In this document: positions 11,462 to 21,966 of the stretch, one piece after another
How the letters are laid out: every line of letters begins with the position of its first letter
How positions within the stretch are numbered: the stretch's first letter is position 1
Assembly (NCBI RefSeq): GCF_001559595.1
Contig: NZ_LNTY01000034.1
Coordinates: 434,001-498,000 of the forward strand
DNA length: 64,000 nucleotides
Direction: 5' to 3'
Source: Enterovibrio coralii
GTDB taxonomy: Bacteria; Pseudomonadota; Gammaproteobacteria; Enterobacterales; Vibrionaceae
The notes under the pieces: generated by a model
What the model was told of the DNA's origin: nothing
Databases searched by the model: none
The model's input: the letters and a program-made list of their open reading frames with translations, nothing else
Program-made: the position numbers and the translations under genes

Positions 11462-12838
11462 ATGAAACGCTTACCAGTTGCTGCAGCGGTACTGGCTGCA
11501 ATTACCTCTTATTCTGCGTTTGCTACCGACAGTGGCGTAAAAGCGACTGACATCTTGACTGACGGCTGGGAAGTTCACGGCTACGGCTCAATGAACTACC
11601 GCATTAACGACGGCCAGTCTTTCGACAACGAATTCGGTAAGCCGGATTACAAAACGGCTGGCACCATGGGCAAGAGCAGCTCCCAGATCGAGTTTGTGAT
11701 CAAAAAGCACACTGAATACGGCAATGGCGTGACCAGTGACTTTATCGTCCGCTCTGAGTACGGCAACGGCGATTCTTACTACTACACCTCTTCGGGCAAC
11801 CAAAAAGCCAACAACACCGCTCAGTTTGAAATCAAAGAAGCGTACGTGGTGCTGGGTAACCTGCCTTACCTGCCAACAGACAGCGAGATTTGGGCGGGTC
11901 GTCGTTTCCTGAACCGTGCGGCGGGTGGCCTGTCTGGTGAGTTCTGGAAACAGTCTTCCGGTCAGGGCGCAGGTTTTGAAACCAAGTTCAATGACGGTCA
12001 GCGCGGCGGTATCGCGGTAGTGTCTGCAGACCCAGAAGCGGGCCAGGTAAATGACTTTATCTGTGCAGACGGCACGGAAATTGGTGGCGAGCCTTGTGGC
12101 GACATCATTGCAGACAACCCGCCGGCAGATGGCGACCGCACCACAGTTAGCTCACTGGATCTCTACTACTACGGCGTTCAGGCTTTGGGCGGCAGCTTCG
12201 ATTTCGATCTGAAAACGATGTATCGCGCGAACCAGGATCCAAAAGTGGATTCTGATCCGGCAGAAAACGGCGTTGGTTTCTCTATCACTTACAACCGCGA
12301 CTTCTACGGTTTCGATGGCTGGTCACAAACGGCGATTGCTTACGGTAAAGGTCTGGCGGCAAACCGTGGCGTGAACTTTGGTGGCTGGAGCACGCTGATC
12401 GAGTCAGATGAGTCCCTGTTCTTCACCACTTACGGTGTGGCGAACATCGGTAGTAAATGGCAACTGGGTACAGAAGCGACGTGGTTTCAGGCGCTGGATA
12501 CCCTATTCGGTGCAGAAGACCTGAAGCGCGGTATCGTAGCAATGCGCCCTAGCTACAAAGTGAACGACAACTTCCGCATGGAGTTCACCGGTTCTTACGG
12601 CTATGAAACCGGTAAAGAAGGCTACTGGGGCCGCACGGGTGATGCTGTTGAAACCCACACCCTTAACGGTGAAGTCGCAGCAGTGTTTACCGTGAACGCT
12701 GACTACTTTGGCCGTCCACAAATCAAACCTTACATCAGCTACATCCAGACTGATGACGAAGCAAGTGCGAAACACGTTGGTATTCAAGATGGCGACAACG
12801 AAACCATCTTCGGTATCCACGCTGAAATTTGGTTCTAA
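11462..12838 (+). CDS. lamB: Maltoporin LamB
   Basis: This is the outer-membrane maltodextrin channel (LamB family, an 18-strand trimeric barrel). A signal peptide is visible (MKRLPVAAAVLAAITSYSAFA, cut before TDSGV). The mature protein opens with WEVHGYGSMNYRI, is rich in alternating aromatic and polar strands, and ends in IFGIHAEIWF, the terminal Phe needed for barrel assembly. The length is 458 residues. The start at 11462 is chosen over the TTG at 11444 because it gives the signal peptide directly and has GGGA about seven bases upstream. malM follows after two hairpins, as in the classical malK-lamB-malM order, although malK is not here. Confidence 0.93.
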   Translation: MKRLPVAAAVLAAITSYSAFATDSGVKATDILTDGWEVHGYGSMNYRINDGQSFDNEFGKPDYKTAGTMGKSSSQIEFVIKKHTEYGNGVTSDFIVRSEYGNGDSYYYTSSGNQKANNTAQFEIKEAYVVLGNLPYLPTDSEIWAGRRFLNRAAGGLSGEFWKQSSGQGAGFETKFNDGQRGGIAVVSADPEAGQVNDFICADGTEIGGEPCGDIIADNPPADGDRTTVSSLDLYYYGVQALGGSFDFDLKTMYRANQDPKVDSDPAENGVGFSITYNRDFYGFDGWSQTAIAYGKGLAANRGVNFGGWSTLIESDESLFFTTYGVANIGSKWQLGTEATWFQALDTLFGAEDLKRGIVAMRPSYKVNDNFRMEFTGSYGYETGKEGYWGRTGDAVETHTLNGEVAAVFTVNADYFGRPQIKPYISYIQTDDEASAKHVGIQDGDNETIFGIHAEIWF

Positions 12839-12850
12839 GCGCGCACTTAA

Positions 12851-12912
12851 GGCAGCCTGCGGGCTGCCTGTTCGAGTTTGTAGCCCTGCATTTTCCAAGA
12901 AAGTGCAGGGCT
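12851..12912 (+). repeat. Two intercistronic hairpins between lamB and malM
   Basis: GGCAGCC-TGCG-GGCTGCC (12851-12868) and AGCCCTGCA-N13-TGCAGGGCT (12882-12912) are both GC-rich and lack a T-run. They probably stabilise or attenuate the lamB-malM message so that the porin is made in excess. Confidence 0.6.
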
Positions 12913-12956
12913 ATCGTCTCGGACATCACTCCAATCCGGAGACGAAGGAGAACATT

Positions 12957-13835
12957 ATGAAAACACGCCATGCACTTCTTGCAGCATTAATGGCAGCCGC
13001 GGTATCAGGCTGCGCCACTGCCGATTTCCCAGCAGAGAAAAACATCACCATTGAGCAAAACGTTTGCTGCTCTGATTTCAGCCAATTTGCTTGGATTCCG
13101 TTAACTGGCGACCAGCTGGATATTGCGATTGATACCCATTCACCGGTAGCCGAAATCGAAGGTGGAAAAAGCCACTTTGCCGCGTTCGCAATCCCAGAAA
13201 ACATCAACCGCCTGCAAGTTACCCTGAATAGCTGGATGAGTTCGGAAGGAGTATTTGCGCCGAAAATCCTGTTGCTAGACCCAGCATTCAAGACGGTGAA
13301 AACCTATTCGTTGGATACATTCAGCCAGAAAAATTCAGACATGTTCCATCTGGCGAGCTACCAGACCCAGTTCGTGATGGACAGGGAGCAAACGCCTTAT
13401 CTGGTGGTGTACTCACCGGAAACGTATCGCCGAGGCGAAATCACCATTCCCCATCCTGAGCGTATCCGTGCAGAAGAGTTGGGTATGGCGCGCCCTATGG
13501 TGACCGACCCTGTTATCCAGCACAGCAACGTCGGTTCGCTGGAACTGGTGCTAAAACCCCTGAGCCTTCGCGCATACCGTGCCGATGAAGTGAAAGCAAA
13601 ACCTGCGGCAGAAAAAGCGCCGCAAAAAATGGCGCCAAAGACATCGACAGAAAGCATGATGGCGGAAAGCGAAGCTTTTTATAACCAGAAGATTACCCAA
13701 GCGGTTGAATCCGGTGATATCGCAGTGGCACTGAAATGGCTAGATGAAGCCAAACGCGCAGGCTCGAAAAGCGCGGAAGCAACCTTTATCAACCTTGTCA
13801 GCCTTAAGCTTTACGAGTGCAAAACAACATCATGA
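12957..13835 (+). CDS. malM: MalM-like maltose-operon periplasmic protein
   Basis: The 292-residue exported protein is related to MalM, the periplasmic product encoded behind lamB in enterobacteria and vibrios, whose exact role is unsettled. The N-terminus MKTRHALLAALMAAAVSGC is a lipoprotein-like signal with the lipobox VSGC. The conserved CCSDFSQFAWIPL segment lies near residue 38. The C-terminal third has an Ala/Lys-rich linker and a TPR-like helical end (AVESGDIAVALKWLDEAKRA). The start at 12957 has GAAGGAG seven bases upstream. The stop overlaps the start of the next gene (ATGA at 13832-13835), so translation is probably coupled. Confidence 0.85.
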   Translation: MKTRHALLAALMAAAVSGCATADFPAEKNITIEQNVCCSDFSQFAWIPLTGDQLDIAIDTHSPVAEIEGGKSHFAAFAIPENINRLQVTLNSWMSSEGVFAPKILLLDPAFKTVKTYSLDTFSQKNSDMFHLASYQTQFVMDREQTPYLVVYSPETYRRGEITIPHPERIRAEELGMARPMVTDPVIQHSNVGSLELVLKPLSLRAYRADEVKAKPAAEKAPQKMAPKTSTESMMAESEAFYNQKITQAVESGDIAVALKWLDEAKRAGSKSAEATFINLVSLKLYECKTTS

Positions 13836-15619
13836 AAAACAATAATAAAAAAGTCATTTATCAAGTGTTCACCCGTCTGTTTGGCAATATAAATACCACC
13901 AACAAACCGTGGGGAAGCATCGAAGAAAACGGCGTCGGTAAGTTCGATGACTTTACTGACAAAGCGCTGTCTGAAATCAAAGCCCTTGGCGTGACTCACA
14001 TTTGGTATACCGGTGTGCCTCATCATGCGTTGGTGGGTGATTATGCCGATTTTGGTCTCAGTCATGACCATCCTGCGGTGGTGAAAGGCCGTGCGGGATC
14101 GCCGTATGCGGTGAAAGACTATTTCAACGTCAATCCTGATCTGGCGATCGACCCAGCCAACCGCCTGAATGAGTTCAAAGCACTGGTAGACAGAAGCCAC
14201 AAGGCAGGGCTGAAAGTGATCATCGACATCGTGCCGAACCATGTTGCCCGCTGCTATCAGGGATTGAACAACCCTGACGGTGTAGAAGATTTTGGTGCGA
14301 TGGATGATACCTCTGTGGCCTATCACCGCGACAACAATTTTTACTATCTGCCAGATGAAGCGCTGGCGTTGCCAGACTTCGCAGAGACTTTCGAGCCATT
14401 GGGCGGCGCAGAGCACCCAATGCTCAGCCAGCCTTACCAAGAGTTTCCGGCCAAGTGGACGGGCAACGGCGCACAGAAAGCCAAGCCGGACTTTGATGAC
14501 TGGTATGAAACCGTGAAGGTTAATTACGGTGTAAGACCTGACGGCAGCAAAGATTTTGATATCTTGCCGGAAGATTACATGCAGTTGGATCATGAACAGC
14601 ACTACCGGTTTTGGCAGGGGAAATCCGTACCGGATTCGTGGAAGAAATTCCGCCAGATTGCCGAATACTGGCTGATGCTGGGTGTCGATGGTTTCCGTTA
14701 TGACATGGCGGAAATGGTGCCCGTGGAGTTTTGGAGCTACTTGAACTCAGCCATTAAATACATCGACCCAGATGCTTTCCTGCTTGCCGAGGTCTATCAG
14801 CCAGGCTTGTACCGTCAATATGTCCATTTGGGAAAAATGGATGCGCTCTATGACAAAGTCGACTTCTACGACGCACTGAAACTTGTGATGCAGGGCAAAG
14901 CATCGACGGATGATCTTGTCGCTATCCGTCGCAAACTGGCAGACATTGAACCGAATATGCTGCAGTTTTTGGAGAACCATGACGAACAGCGGCTAGCAAG
15001 CCCACAGTTTGCTGGAAACGCCGAGCTGGGCAAACCTGCCATGTTGCTTTCTGCCTGCATCGGCACTGCGCCAGCCATGGTCTATTTTGGCCAGGAAGTG
15101 GGAGAAGCTGCAGACGGTGATATGGGATTTGGCCGCCAGTCTCGCACCTCGATTTTCGACTACTGCGGTGTCCCAGCCCACCAACGCTGGATGAATAACG
15201 GTGCTTTTGATGGTGGGCAATTGAGCGACCAGGAGCGTGAACTGCGTGATTTCTACCAGCGCCTATTAACGTTCACCGTGAGCGCTCCGGCGCTCGATGG
15301 TGATTGTTTCGACCTGCATGATGAAAACCGCACCGCTGCCAATGGTTATGACGGCACTATGTTGGCTTTCACTCGCACAAGCAAAGACACCGCGCAGAAA
15401 CTGATCTTGTTCAGCCATTTTGGTGACCGTGACAAGGGTGAGCTGTTGCTGAAAGTATCAGCAAGCGTCATCGAAAAATGGCACCTCACTGATGGTGTTT
15501 ACCCACTCAAAGAATGCCTCTATGGTCAGCAACCTTCCGTGCTGCATGTTGAGAACGGTGAAGGCTGGCTGTCACTTGCCGCCAAGCCGCTATCGGCGCT
15601 GGTGTTTGAAGTGTCCTGA
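13832..15619 (+). CDS. GH13 alpha-amylase-family enzyme, cytoplasmic
   Basis: The 595-residue enzyme starts straight into the catalytic barrel (KKVIYQVFTRLFG) with no signal peptide. GH13 motifs are present in order: DIVPNHVARCY, VDGFRYDMAEMVP (nucleophile Asp), LLAEVYQPGLY (acid/base Glu) and FLENHDEQRL. The family acts on alpha-1,4-glucans, and the precise specificity (amylase, glucanotransferase or dextrinase) cannot be set from sequence. The start ATG overlaps the malM stop, and malE lies 72 bp downstream, so it appears to belong to a lamB-malM-GH13-malE group. A cytoplasmic GH13 made together with the porin and binding protein suggests processing of imported dextrins. Confidence 0.85.
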   Translation: MKNNNKKVIYQVFTRLFGNINTTNKPWGSIEENGVGKFDDFTDKALSEIKALGVTHIWYTGVPHHALVGDYADFGLSHDHPAVVKGRAGSPYAVKDYFNVNPDLAIDPANRLNEFKALVDRSHKAGLKVIIDIVPNHVARCYQGLNNPDGVEDFGAMDDTSVAYHRDNNFYYLPDEALALPDFAETFEPLGGAEHPMLSQPYQEFPAKWTGNGAQKAKPDFDDWYETVKVNYGVRPDGSKDFDILPEDYMQLDHEQHYRFWQGKSVPDSWKKFRQIAEYWLMLGVDGFRYDMAEMVPVEFWSYLNSAIKYIDPDAFLLAEVYQPGLYRQYVHLGKMDALYDKVDFYDALKLVMQGKASTDDLVAIRRKLADIEPNMLQFLENHDEQRLASPQFAGNAELGKPAMLLSACIGTAPAMVYFGQEVGEAADGDMGFGRQSRTSIFDYCGVPAHQRWMNNGAFDGGQLSDQERELRDFYQRLLTFTVSAPALDGDCFDLHDENRTAANGYDGTMLAFTRTSKDTAQKLILFSHFGDRDKGELLLKVSASVIEKWHLTDGVYPLKECLYGQQPSVLHVENGEGWLSLAAKPLSALVFEVS

Positions 15620-15628
15620 TCAAATTAC

Positions 15629-15665
15629 TACGCACTAGTCAGGATCCCGGTTGGTGCGTTTTCAG
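15629..15665 (+). terminator. Weak hairpin before malE
   Basis: CGCAC and GTGCG arms enclose a loop of about 18 bases and are followed by TTTT. It may partly separate malE from the upstream operon. Confidence 0.35.
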
Positions 15666-15691
15666 CTTTCATGAAAATAAGGACGATAACG

Positions 15692-16867
15692 ATGAAACCT
15701 GCACGTACCCTGCTTTCCCTTTTAACCGCTGCTGCGCTATTTCCACTTTCAGCGACCGCACTGGAAGAAGGGGAGATCCTGATCTGGATTAACGGTGACA
15801 AAAGCTATGAAGGTCTGGCTGAAATCGGCCGCCAGTTCACAGCAGATACCGGCGTGACTATCAATGTTCAGTATCCAGAATCCCTTGAAGCCAAGTTCCA
15901 GCAAGTCGCTGCTACAGGCGGTGGCCCGGACATTATATTCTGGGCGCATGACCGTTTTGGTGGCTATGCAGCGGCCGGACTGTTGGCGGAAGTCAACCCA
16001 AGTCAGGCATTCAAAAACAAGCTGGTGGATTTCAGTTGGGATGCGGTGACCTGGGATGGAAAACTGGTGGGCTACCCCATTGCTCTTGAAACGCCATCAC
16101 TGATTTACAATAAGGATCTGTTGCCCGAACCGCCGAAAGCCTGGGAAGACCTGATTGAGATAGACAAAGCCATGAAGGCGAAAGGCAAGCAAACCATCAT
16201 GTGGGATGTAAAAAATGCCTATTTCACCTGGCCTATCATTTCTGCCAATGGCGGTTATGCCTTTAAGAAAACCGAACATGGTTTTGACGGCAAGCAGGTG
16301 GGTGTGAACAGCCAGTCAGGCCAGAATGGCTTGCAGTTCCTCGTCGATTTGACCAAAGCCAACGTGATTTCACCGGACATGGATTACGCCGTGTCTGAAG
16401 CCGAGTTCAACAAAGGCAATGTTGCCATGACGATCAATGGCCCTTGGTCTTGGTCAAACATGGATAAAACCGGCGTGAATTATGGCGTGGCCGTGTTGCC
16501 AACGTTGGATGGAGGCGCGTCCAACCCATTTGTTGGCGTGTTGAGTGCGGGGATTAACTCTTCTAGCCCAAACAAAGATCTGGCTGTCGAGTTTCTTGAA
16601 AACTATGTCATCACGGATGCGGGTCTTAAAATCATGAACGATGACAAGCCGCTAGGCGCAGTCACCCTCAATACTTTCCAGAAAGTGCTGGAAGCCGACA
16701 ACCGTATCTCAGCGACCATGGTGAACGCCGAACATGGCGAGATCATGCCAAATATTCCTCAAATGACGGCTTTCTGGTTTGCGCAAGGTGCAGCGATTGA
16801 AAACGCCTTGCTGGAGCGTCAGAGCGTTCAAGAGGCACTGGATTCTGCTGCTGCACAAATTAAATAA
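15692..16867 (+). CDS. malE: MalE, periplasmic maltose/maltodextrin-binding protein
   Basis: This 391-residue type I solute-binding protein delivers maltodextrins to MalFGK. A signal peptide is visible ([23 protein letters not shown]). The mature start [20 protein letters not shown] and later motifs [32 protein letters not shown] and [11 protein letters not shown] are characteristic of MalE. AAGGA at 15679 supports the ATG at 15692 over one at 15671. This malE is about 15 kb from malFG, which sit at the left end of the window. Either it is the only copy and the locus is split, or it is a second binding protein; the sequence left of the window would decide. A strong hairpin follows. Confidence 0.92.
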   Translation: MKPARTLLSLLTAAALFPLSATALEEGEILIWINGDKSYEGLAEIGRQFTADTGVTINVQYPESLEAKFQQVAATGGGPDIIFWAHDRFGGYAAAGLLAEVNPSQAFKNKLVDFSWDAVTWDGKLVGYPIALETPSLIYNKDLLPEPPKAWEDLIEIDKAMKAKGKQTIMWDVKNAYFTWPIISANGGYAFKKTEHGFDGKQVGVNSQSGQNGLQFLVDLTKANVISPDMDYAVSEAEFNKGNVAMTINGPWSWSNMDKTGVNYGVAVLPTLDGGASNPFVGVLSAGINSSSPNKDLAVEFLENYVITDAGLKIMNDDKPLGAVTLNTFQKVLEADNRISATMVNAEHGEIMPNIPQMTAFWFAQGAAIENALLERQSVQEALDSAAAQIK

Positions 16868-16878
16868 CGCTTCTCAAA

Positions 16879-16903
16879 CCCCCAGCGCGGACCCGCCTGG
16901 GGG
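16879..16903 (+). repeat. Intercistronic hairpin after malE
   Basis: CCCCCAG-N11-CTGGGGG without a clean T-run. A stabilising or attenuating hairpin is typical after binding-protein genes. Confidence 0.55.
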
Positions 16904-16928
16904 CTTCTCTGTTTGTATAGGATGTACC

Positions 16929-19714
16929 GTGAGCCCAATTCCACCTATCTCTGAAACCCTTTATGTCCGTGGCACCTTTAATGGTTGGGGCGATGATTCG
17001 CCGATGCAGTATGTTGGCGAGCATTGTTATCAAGCGACGCTTTGTCTTCCAGCTGACCGCCATCAATTTAAAATTTCTGATCGCGATGGCACGGAAGCCT
17101 TGACCTTTTCTGCCGATCTGCAAAAAGCGACGCTGTGCCGACTGGAAACGGCAATGGTGCTGATGCCAGCCAAAGGCATAGGTAACGATCTTATACTGGA
17201 TGCGCCACAAACTGGCCTGTTTACCTTGACCTTTGTAGTGCAGAACTTGCGCGAACCCGTGCTTCGCATCGAACAGGGTGGCGAGAACTTGGATGCCGAG
17301 CCAAACCGCCCGCTGTTGAGCACGCAGATAAAAACAAACCGCAGCCCAGATGTGTCGCTTGTCGGCAAGGCGTCACCGGTGCTGGCACCACAGGCTTTGT
17401 TTGACGCTATGGCTATCCGCGAGCCACAGAGCTTCCCGTTTGTGTTCGGTGACAATGTGGATGGTTGCTATGAAGGCCAGACCCACTGTTTTGTGGCAGC
17501 AGGAAAATACCGTCACAAACAGGGTTGGTATCTGGGGACTTTCGGGGCACTGGTGGATGGCAAAGTGCAAGATAAGACCCAGGCTACGGAAGCAACACTG
17601 TATCCTTTTGGCATTACCCATCATTACGCGGAAGGCATTGCCGATACCCTAAGCATTTTCTCGGGAAGTCGCACTGCAGCACTGCATGTGGAAAGCGAGA
17701 GCGCAGCAGCATTGGGTGTCGCACCGTTACTCAATCTCGCCATAAACCAAAGCACGGTCATGCGCTATGAGGATTGTGTGGTTTATGCGCTGGAGCCCTC
17801 TCTGCGCCAGCCGGACAGCCCTGCCTTTATTGCCATCAGTGCTAACCAACCCTTCAGTTTCCGAGAAGAAACCCTGAAAAGCTGGCCACAACTGGATGAC
17901 GTCATGCACTTGAGTGGCATGCACGTAAAACCCGTCATAGAAGCATTGGAGCCGACAACAGCGTTTACCGTGTACCTGTCATTTGCAGTGACGGAGAAAG
18001 ACGCGGTGACAATGGCGAAAGCGGCCAGTGCCAACAATGGCTATGCCCAGCATTTACAGACGACTTATAACATGCTGACCCAAAGCTATCTGTGGACATC
18101 TGACGAGACGTATAACCGTGCGCTGATGTGGTCAAAAGCTGCGGGTAAGGTCTTTGTCTCACACGAATTTGGCACTGGGATCTGGCGGGGTTGCCATGGT
18201 TCAAAGACTGCTGGGGACGGGATTCGTTTATCGCATTGCCGGGGATCACGCTGACGAACGGTGATTTCGAGGACGCCAAAGACATCATTACCAATTTCGC
18301 TTCCATGCAGAAGAAAGAGAAAGGCGATGTGAATTATGGGCGTATTCCTAACCGCGTTTCCAGTGCTACCAATATTATTTACAACACCACGGATGGCACG
18401 CCGTGGATGGTGCGTGAGATTGGCGAATACCTACGTTATAGCGGCGACAGGCATTTCGCGGCAGCCGTGTACCCTGTGGTGAAGGCGTACATTGAAGGGG
18501 TGGAAACCCATTACCTTGATGAACATGGCTTGATGACCCATCGCCACCCAGATACTTGGATGGATGCTAAGTTGCAGGGGCAAATCCCCTGGTCAGCCCG
18601 CGGCAACCGCGCCAATGATATTCAGGCGCTGTGGTTTACCAGCCTGAAAGTGGCGGCAGAGTTGGCACAACTGGCGGGTGAGGAAACAGAATCGGCGCGC
18701 TATGCGGCCATGGCTGACAAGGTCCAAGTCAGCATGACCCAGTTGTTCTGGAATGCGGACACGCAATGTATGGCAGACCGTGTGGATGAAAACGGCACGC
18801 CGGATTACCGCATTCGCCCGAACCAATTGATGTTGATGACCGTGCCATTTAACCGTGAACTGGTTGCTCCTGAAACCGGCGCGCATGTGGTGAAAAACGC
18901 GCTCAGTGAGCTGATGTTCCCTTGGGGTGTCTGTTCATTGACGCAAAGCGACCCTTGGTTCCACCCTTACCACAACAACTGCGATGCGTACCACAAGGAT
19001 GCCGCTTACCATAACGGCACGATTTGGGGCTGGAATGCGGGATTCTCTGTGTCGGCCATGTTGCAATATGGCAAAACCGAACTAGCTTACCAACTGACCA
19101 AAAACCTTGCTGATCAAATCCTGACACTCGGCCATCGCGGTACCATGAGTGAAAACCTGGATGCGTTTTTGGATACGTCTGGAGAGCGGGTGACAACGGG
19201 CACGTATGCGCAGGCATGGTCAGTATCAGAGTTTCACCGTAACGGCTATCAGGACTACCTCGGTGTGCGTCCGGACATGTTGCAGGGGCGTATTGAATTC
19301 TATCCGCATTTCCCTGCATGTTGGGAGCATGCAACTGCCCATGTGCCATTTGGACAAGGCGATAAACTTGCGGTTGACTACCGGAAATCGGGTGAGGTTT
19401 GTCAGTATTTGCTCACCGCTAAAGAAAACGGCTTAACCCTTGAGTTCGGGTTTGACACAAACGACGGCCATCGCCAGTACTACAGCCTGCCACTTAAACA
19501 CCAACAGACATTGACGGTAAGTGCGGTAGAGAAAACTCTATATCTTGACGGCAATCTGGTCGCGCCAAACCGCGTTGAGTCGAACTTCGTGGATATTCTC
19601 AGCGACCTGACCTTTGCCTCTCCCGTCACAGACAAGGCCTATCCAGTGCTGGAAAATCACAGCCTGTTGGAGCGTGAAATTCGCGCAGCAAATTACCGAG
19701 TGAACGAAGATTAA
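16929..19714 (+). CDS. GH133-type amylo-alpha-1,6-glucosidase (debranching), frame broken near 18185
   Basis: The N-terminal ~80 residues form a CBM48/isoamylase-N-like domain (LYVRGTFNGWGDDSPMQYVG). They are followed by a glycogen-debranching N-terminal domain and, from about residue 380, an (alpha/alpha)6 domain with the signature GLPWFKDCWGRDSF, then WMDAK, PNQLMLMTVPF and YHNGTIWGW, as in archaeal/bacterial-type GDE_C (GH133) enzymes that remove alpha-1,6 glucose stubs. The first frame ends at 18254. One missing G in TCTGGCGGGG joins it to the second as FGTGIWAGLPWFKDC, giving about 928 residues. The start is GTG at 16929 with AGGA upstream; it gives the domain its proper N-terminus. There is no signal peptide. 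It lies 61 bp after malE, probably in the same transcript. Confidence 0.85.
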
Positions 19715-19746
19715 GTTGTTACCAGGAACTCGATAACAGGAAAGAC

Positions 19747-19777
19747 AAAAATGCCAGCAAGAACGCTGGCATTTTTA
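19747..19777. terminator. Bidirectional terminator between the GH133 gene and glgB
   Basis: AAATGCCAGC / GCTGGCATTT is flanked by A- and T-runs. It serves the plus-strand GH133 gene and the minus-strand malPQ-glgB operon, which converge here. Confidence 0.85.
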
Positions 19778-19801
19778 TTGAGTACGGTATGTAAAAGAGG
19801 G

Positions 19802-21961
19802 TCAGGGAATCCACTTCAGGAACAGGGTTGCCAATGGCGGTAGGGTGAGCGAAAGGTGCCCATCTTCCACATTAATTTCTTTGGATGGAGAAACGCCTGA
19901 ACCCCAATAATGGCTGTCATCGGTATTCAGCAGTAGTACATACTTGCCTTTGACGGGTACAGGGACAGCGTAGCTTTCACGCACTACCGGTGTGAAGTTG
20001 CTGATCACCAACACGCGATTGCCATCGTCACTGAAACGTTCGTGGGCGATCACACTGTTTTGCGCATCATCACCAATTCGCCACTCAAACCCCTGATTGT
20101 GGCAGTCACCTTCGAAAAGTGCCGGCGTCTCGCGGTACAAATGGTTAAGGTCACGCACTAGGTTTTGTATGCCTTGGTGCTTTTCGTACTGCATCCAATG
20201 CCATTCCAATTGCCCATCATGGTTCCATTCTGCGGTCTGACCCAGCTCTGTCCCCATAAAGTTCAGTTTCTTACCTGGCTGGCCGTACATGTAACCGAGA
20301 TAAGCGCGAAGGTTGGCGGCTTTTTGCCACTCATCACCCGGCATTTTGTTGTGGATAGACGCTTTACCGTAAACCACTTCATCATGCGACAGAGACAACA
20401 CAAAGTTCTCGTTGTAGGCGTAAACCATCGGGAAGGTCAGGGTATTGTGGTGGTATTGACGGTGGATCGAATCTTCTTTGATGTAACTTAAGCTGTCATG
20501 CATCCAGCCCATGTTCCATTTGAAACCAAAGCCAAGGCCATCTTCAGACGTTGGGCGGGTCACGCCCGGAAACGCGGTGGATTCTTCAGCAATGGTCATG
20601 GCGTTTGGATAATGACGGTACACTTCCTCATTCACCCAGCGCAGCAGGGAAATTGCGTCATAGTTGTGGTTGCCGCCATCGTGATTCGGGATCCATTCAT
20701 CATGGTTACGTGAATAATCAAGGTAGAGCATGGACGCCACAGCATCAACGCGCAGGCCATCGATATGGAAATGTTCGAGCCAGAACAGGGCGTTGGCGAC
20801 CAAAAATTTGCGCACGTGGTCGCGGCCGTAATCGTAGATAAAGCTCTTCCAGTCCGGATGCCAACCACGTTTTGGGTCGGGATCGTTATAAAGCGCCGTG
20901 CCATCAAAATTGGCGAGTCCGTGGTCGTCTGATGGGAAGTGCGCTGGCACCCAGTCAAGGATCACGCCAATGCCAGCTTGATGGCAGCGGTCGACGAAGC
21001 GTTTGAAGTCATCCGGTGAGCCGAAACGGCTGGTGGGAGCGAAGAGCCCAATCGGCTGATAACCCCAGGAACCGTAAAACGGGTATTCTGATACTGGCAT
21101 CAGTTCTACGTGGGTGTAACCCATGTCGGTGAGGTATGGGATTAGCTCGTCTGCCAGTTCGCGGTAGGTAAGGAACTCACCATTGTCGTGGCGTTTCCAC
21201 GAACCCGCGTGCAGTTCATAGAAAGACAAAGGCTGCTTGTGTGGTGGGATGAATGGGCGTTGCTGCCAGTTATCATCCTGCCATTGGTAGCCATTCTGAT
21301 CGAACACCTTGGAGGCAAAAGATGGGTATTGCTCTGCGTGATAACCCCAAGGGTCAGCTTTATGTGGGAGGCGGTTGCCAAGGCCATCTTTCAATTCAAA
21401 TTTGTAGCTGACACCGGCTTCAATACCCGGAACGAACAATGCCCACAGGCCTTCGTCCAGACGCTGCATCGCGTGGCGACGGCCATCCCAATGATTGAAC
21501 TCACCAATCACGCTGACAGCCGACGCATTTGGCGCAAACACCATAAAACGAGTGCCAGCAACGGTTTCCTCGTCACGCTCGAAGGTGCAAAGTTGAGCGC
21601 CCATTTCGCGATAGGCTAGCGATGGCGTATGGACGTGGTCAGCATTGGGCGCGATGCATCGGAACTGGTACGGATCGATAAAGGTTTGCTCGCCATCAGC
21701 ATAGCGAGCATGAATTCGGTACAGCCTGCTCTCCAGTGCGGCTTTGTCGCTGGATAGGGTGAACAGTCCCGGCGCTACTTCGTTCAAGGCAATAGCGTTG
21801 TCATCCAGCAAGAGTGATGCGCTTTTTGCGTCAGGCAGCCAGACGGTCAGTGCCGTTTCCGGTGTCGTATTTGGCCCCAACGCGGAAAACGGAGACGGAA
21901 AAGCAGCTCTTTCGAGCTGCTCACGGAGTGTAGTGATCGGGGTTGCGGAATCTGCCAGCAT
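19802..21961 (-). CDS. glgB: 1,4-alpha-glucan branching enzyme GlgB (GH13)
   Basis: The 719-residue enzyme transfers alpha-1,4 segments to create alpha-1,6 branches in glycogen. It has an N-terminal sandwich domain, a CBM48 domain ([20 protein letters not shown] near residue 150) and the GH13 barrel with [33 protein letters not shown] (nucleophile), [15 protein letters not shown] (acid/base Glu) and [12 protein letters not shown]. It follows malQ on the same strand with overlap: the malQ TGA shares a base with an ATG at 21967 (TGATG). The next ATG at 21961 has the better spacing (8) from AGGAG, so I use it; 21967 would add Met-Gly. Placement in the mal operon ties glycogen building to dextrin breakdown. 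Confidence 0.95.
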   Translation of the reverse strand: MLADSATPITTLREQLERAAFPSPFSALGPNTTPETALTVWLPDAKSASLLLDDNAIALNEVAPGLFTLSSDKAALESRLYRIHARYADGEQTFIDPYQFRCIAPNADHVHTPSLAYREMGAQLCTFERDEETVAGTRFMVFAPNASAVSVIGEFNHWDGRRHAMQRLDEGLWALFVPGIEAGVSYKFELKDGLGNRLPHKADPWGYHAEQYPSFASKVFDQNGYQWQDDNWQQRPFIPPHKQPLSFYELHAGSWKRHDNGEFLTYRELADELIPYLTDMGYTHVELMPVSEYPFYGSWGYQPIGLFAPTSRFGSPDDFKRFVDRCHQAGIGVILDWVPAHFPSDDHGLANFDGTALYNDPDPKRGWHPDWKSFIYDYGRDHVRKFLVANALFWLEHFHIDGLRVDAVASMLYLDYSRNHDEWIPNHDGGNHNYDAISLLRWVNEEVYRHYPNAMTIAEESTAFPGVTRPTSEDGLGFGFKWNMGWMHDSLSYIKEDSIHRQYHHNTLTFPMVYAYNENFVLSLSHDEVVYGKASIHNKMPGDEWQKAANLRAYLGYMYGQPGKKLNFMGTELGQTAEWNHDGQLEWHWMQYEKHQGIQNLVRDLNHLYRETPALFEGDCHNQGFEWRIGDDAQNSVIAHERFSDDGNRVLVISNFTPVVRESYAVPVPVKGKYVLLLNTDDSHYWGSGVSPSKEINVEDGHLSLTLPPLATLFLKWIP

Positions 21962-21966
21962 GCCCA

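Noticed and set aside
13811..14602. A 263-codon frame antisense to the GH13 gene after malM
   Set aside because: The opposite strand carries clear GH13 motifs across the same bases, and the antisense product resembles nothing.
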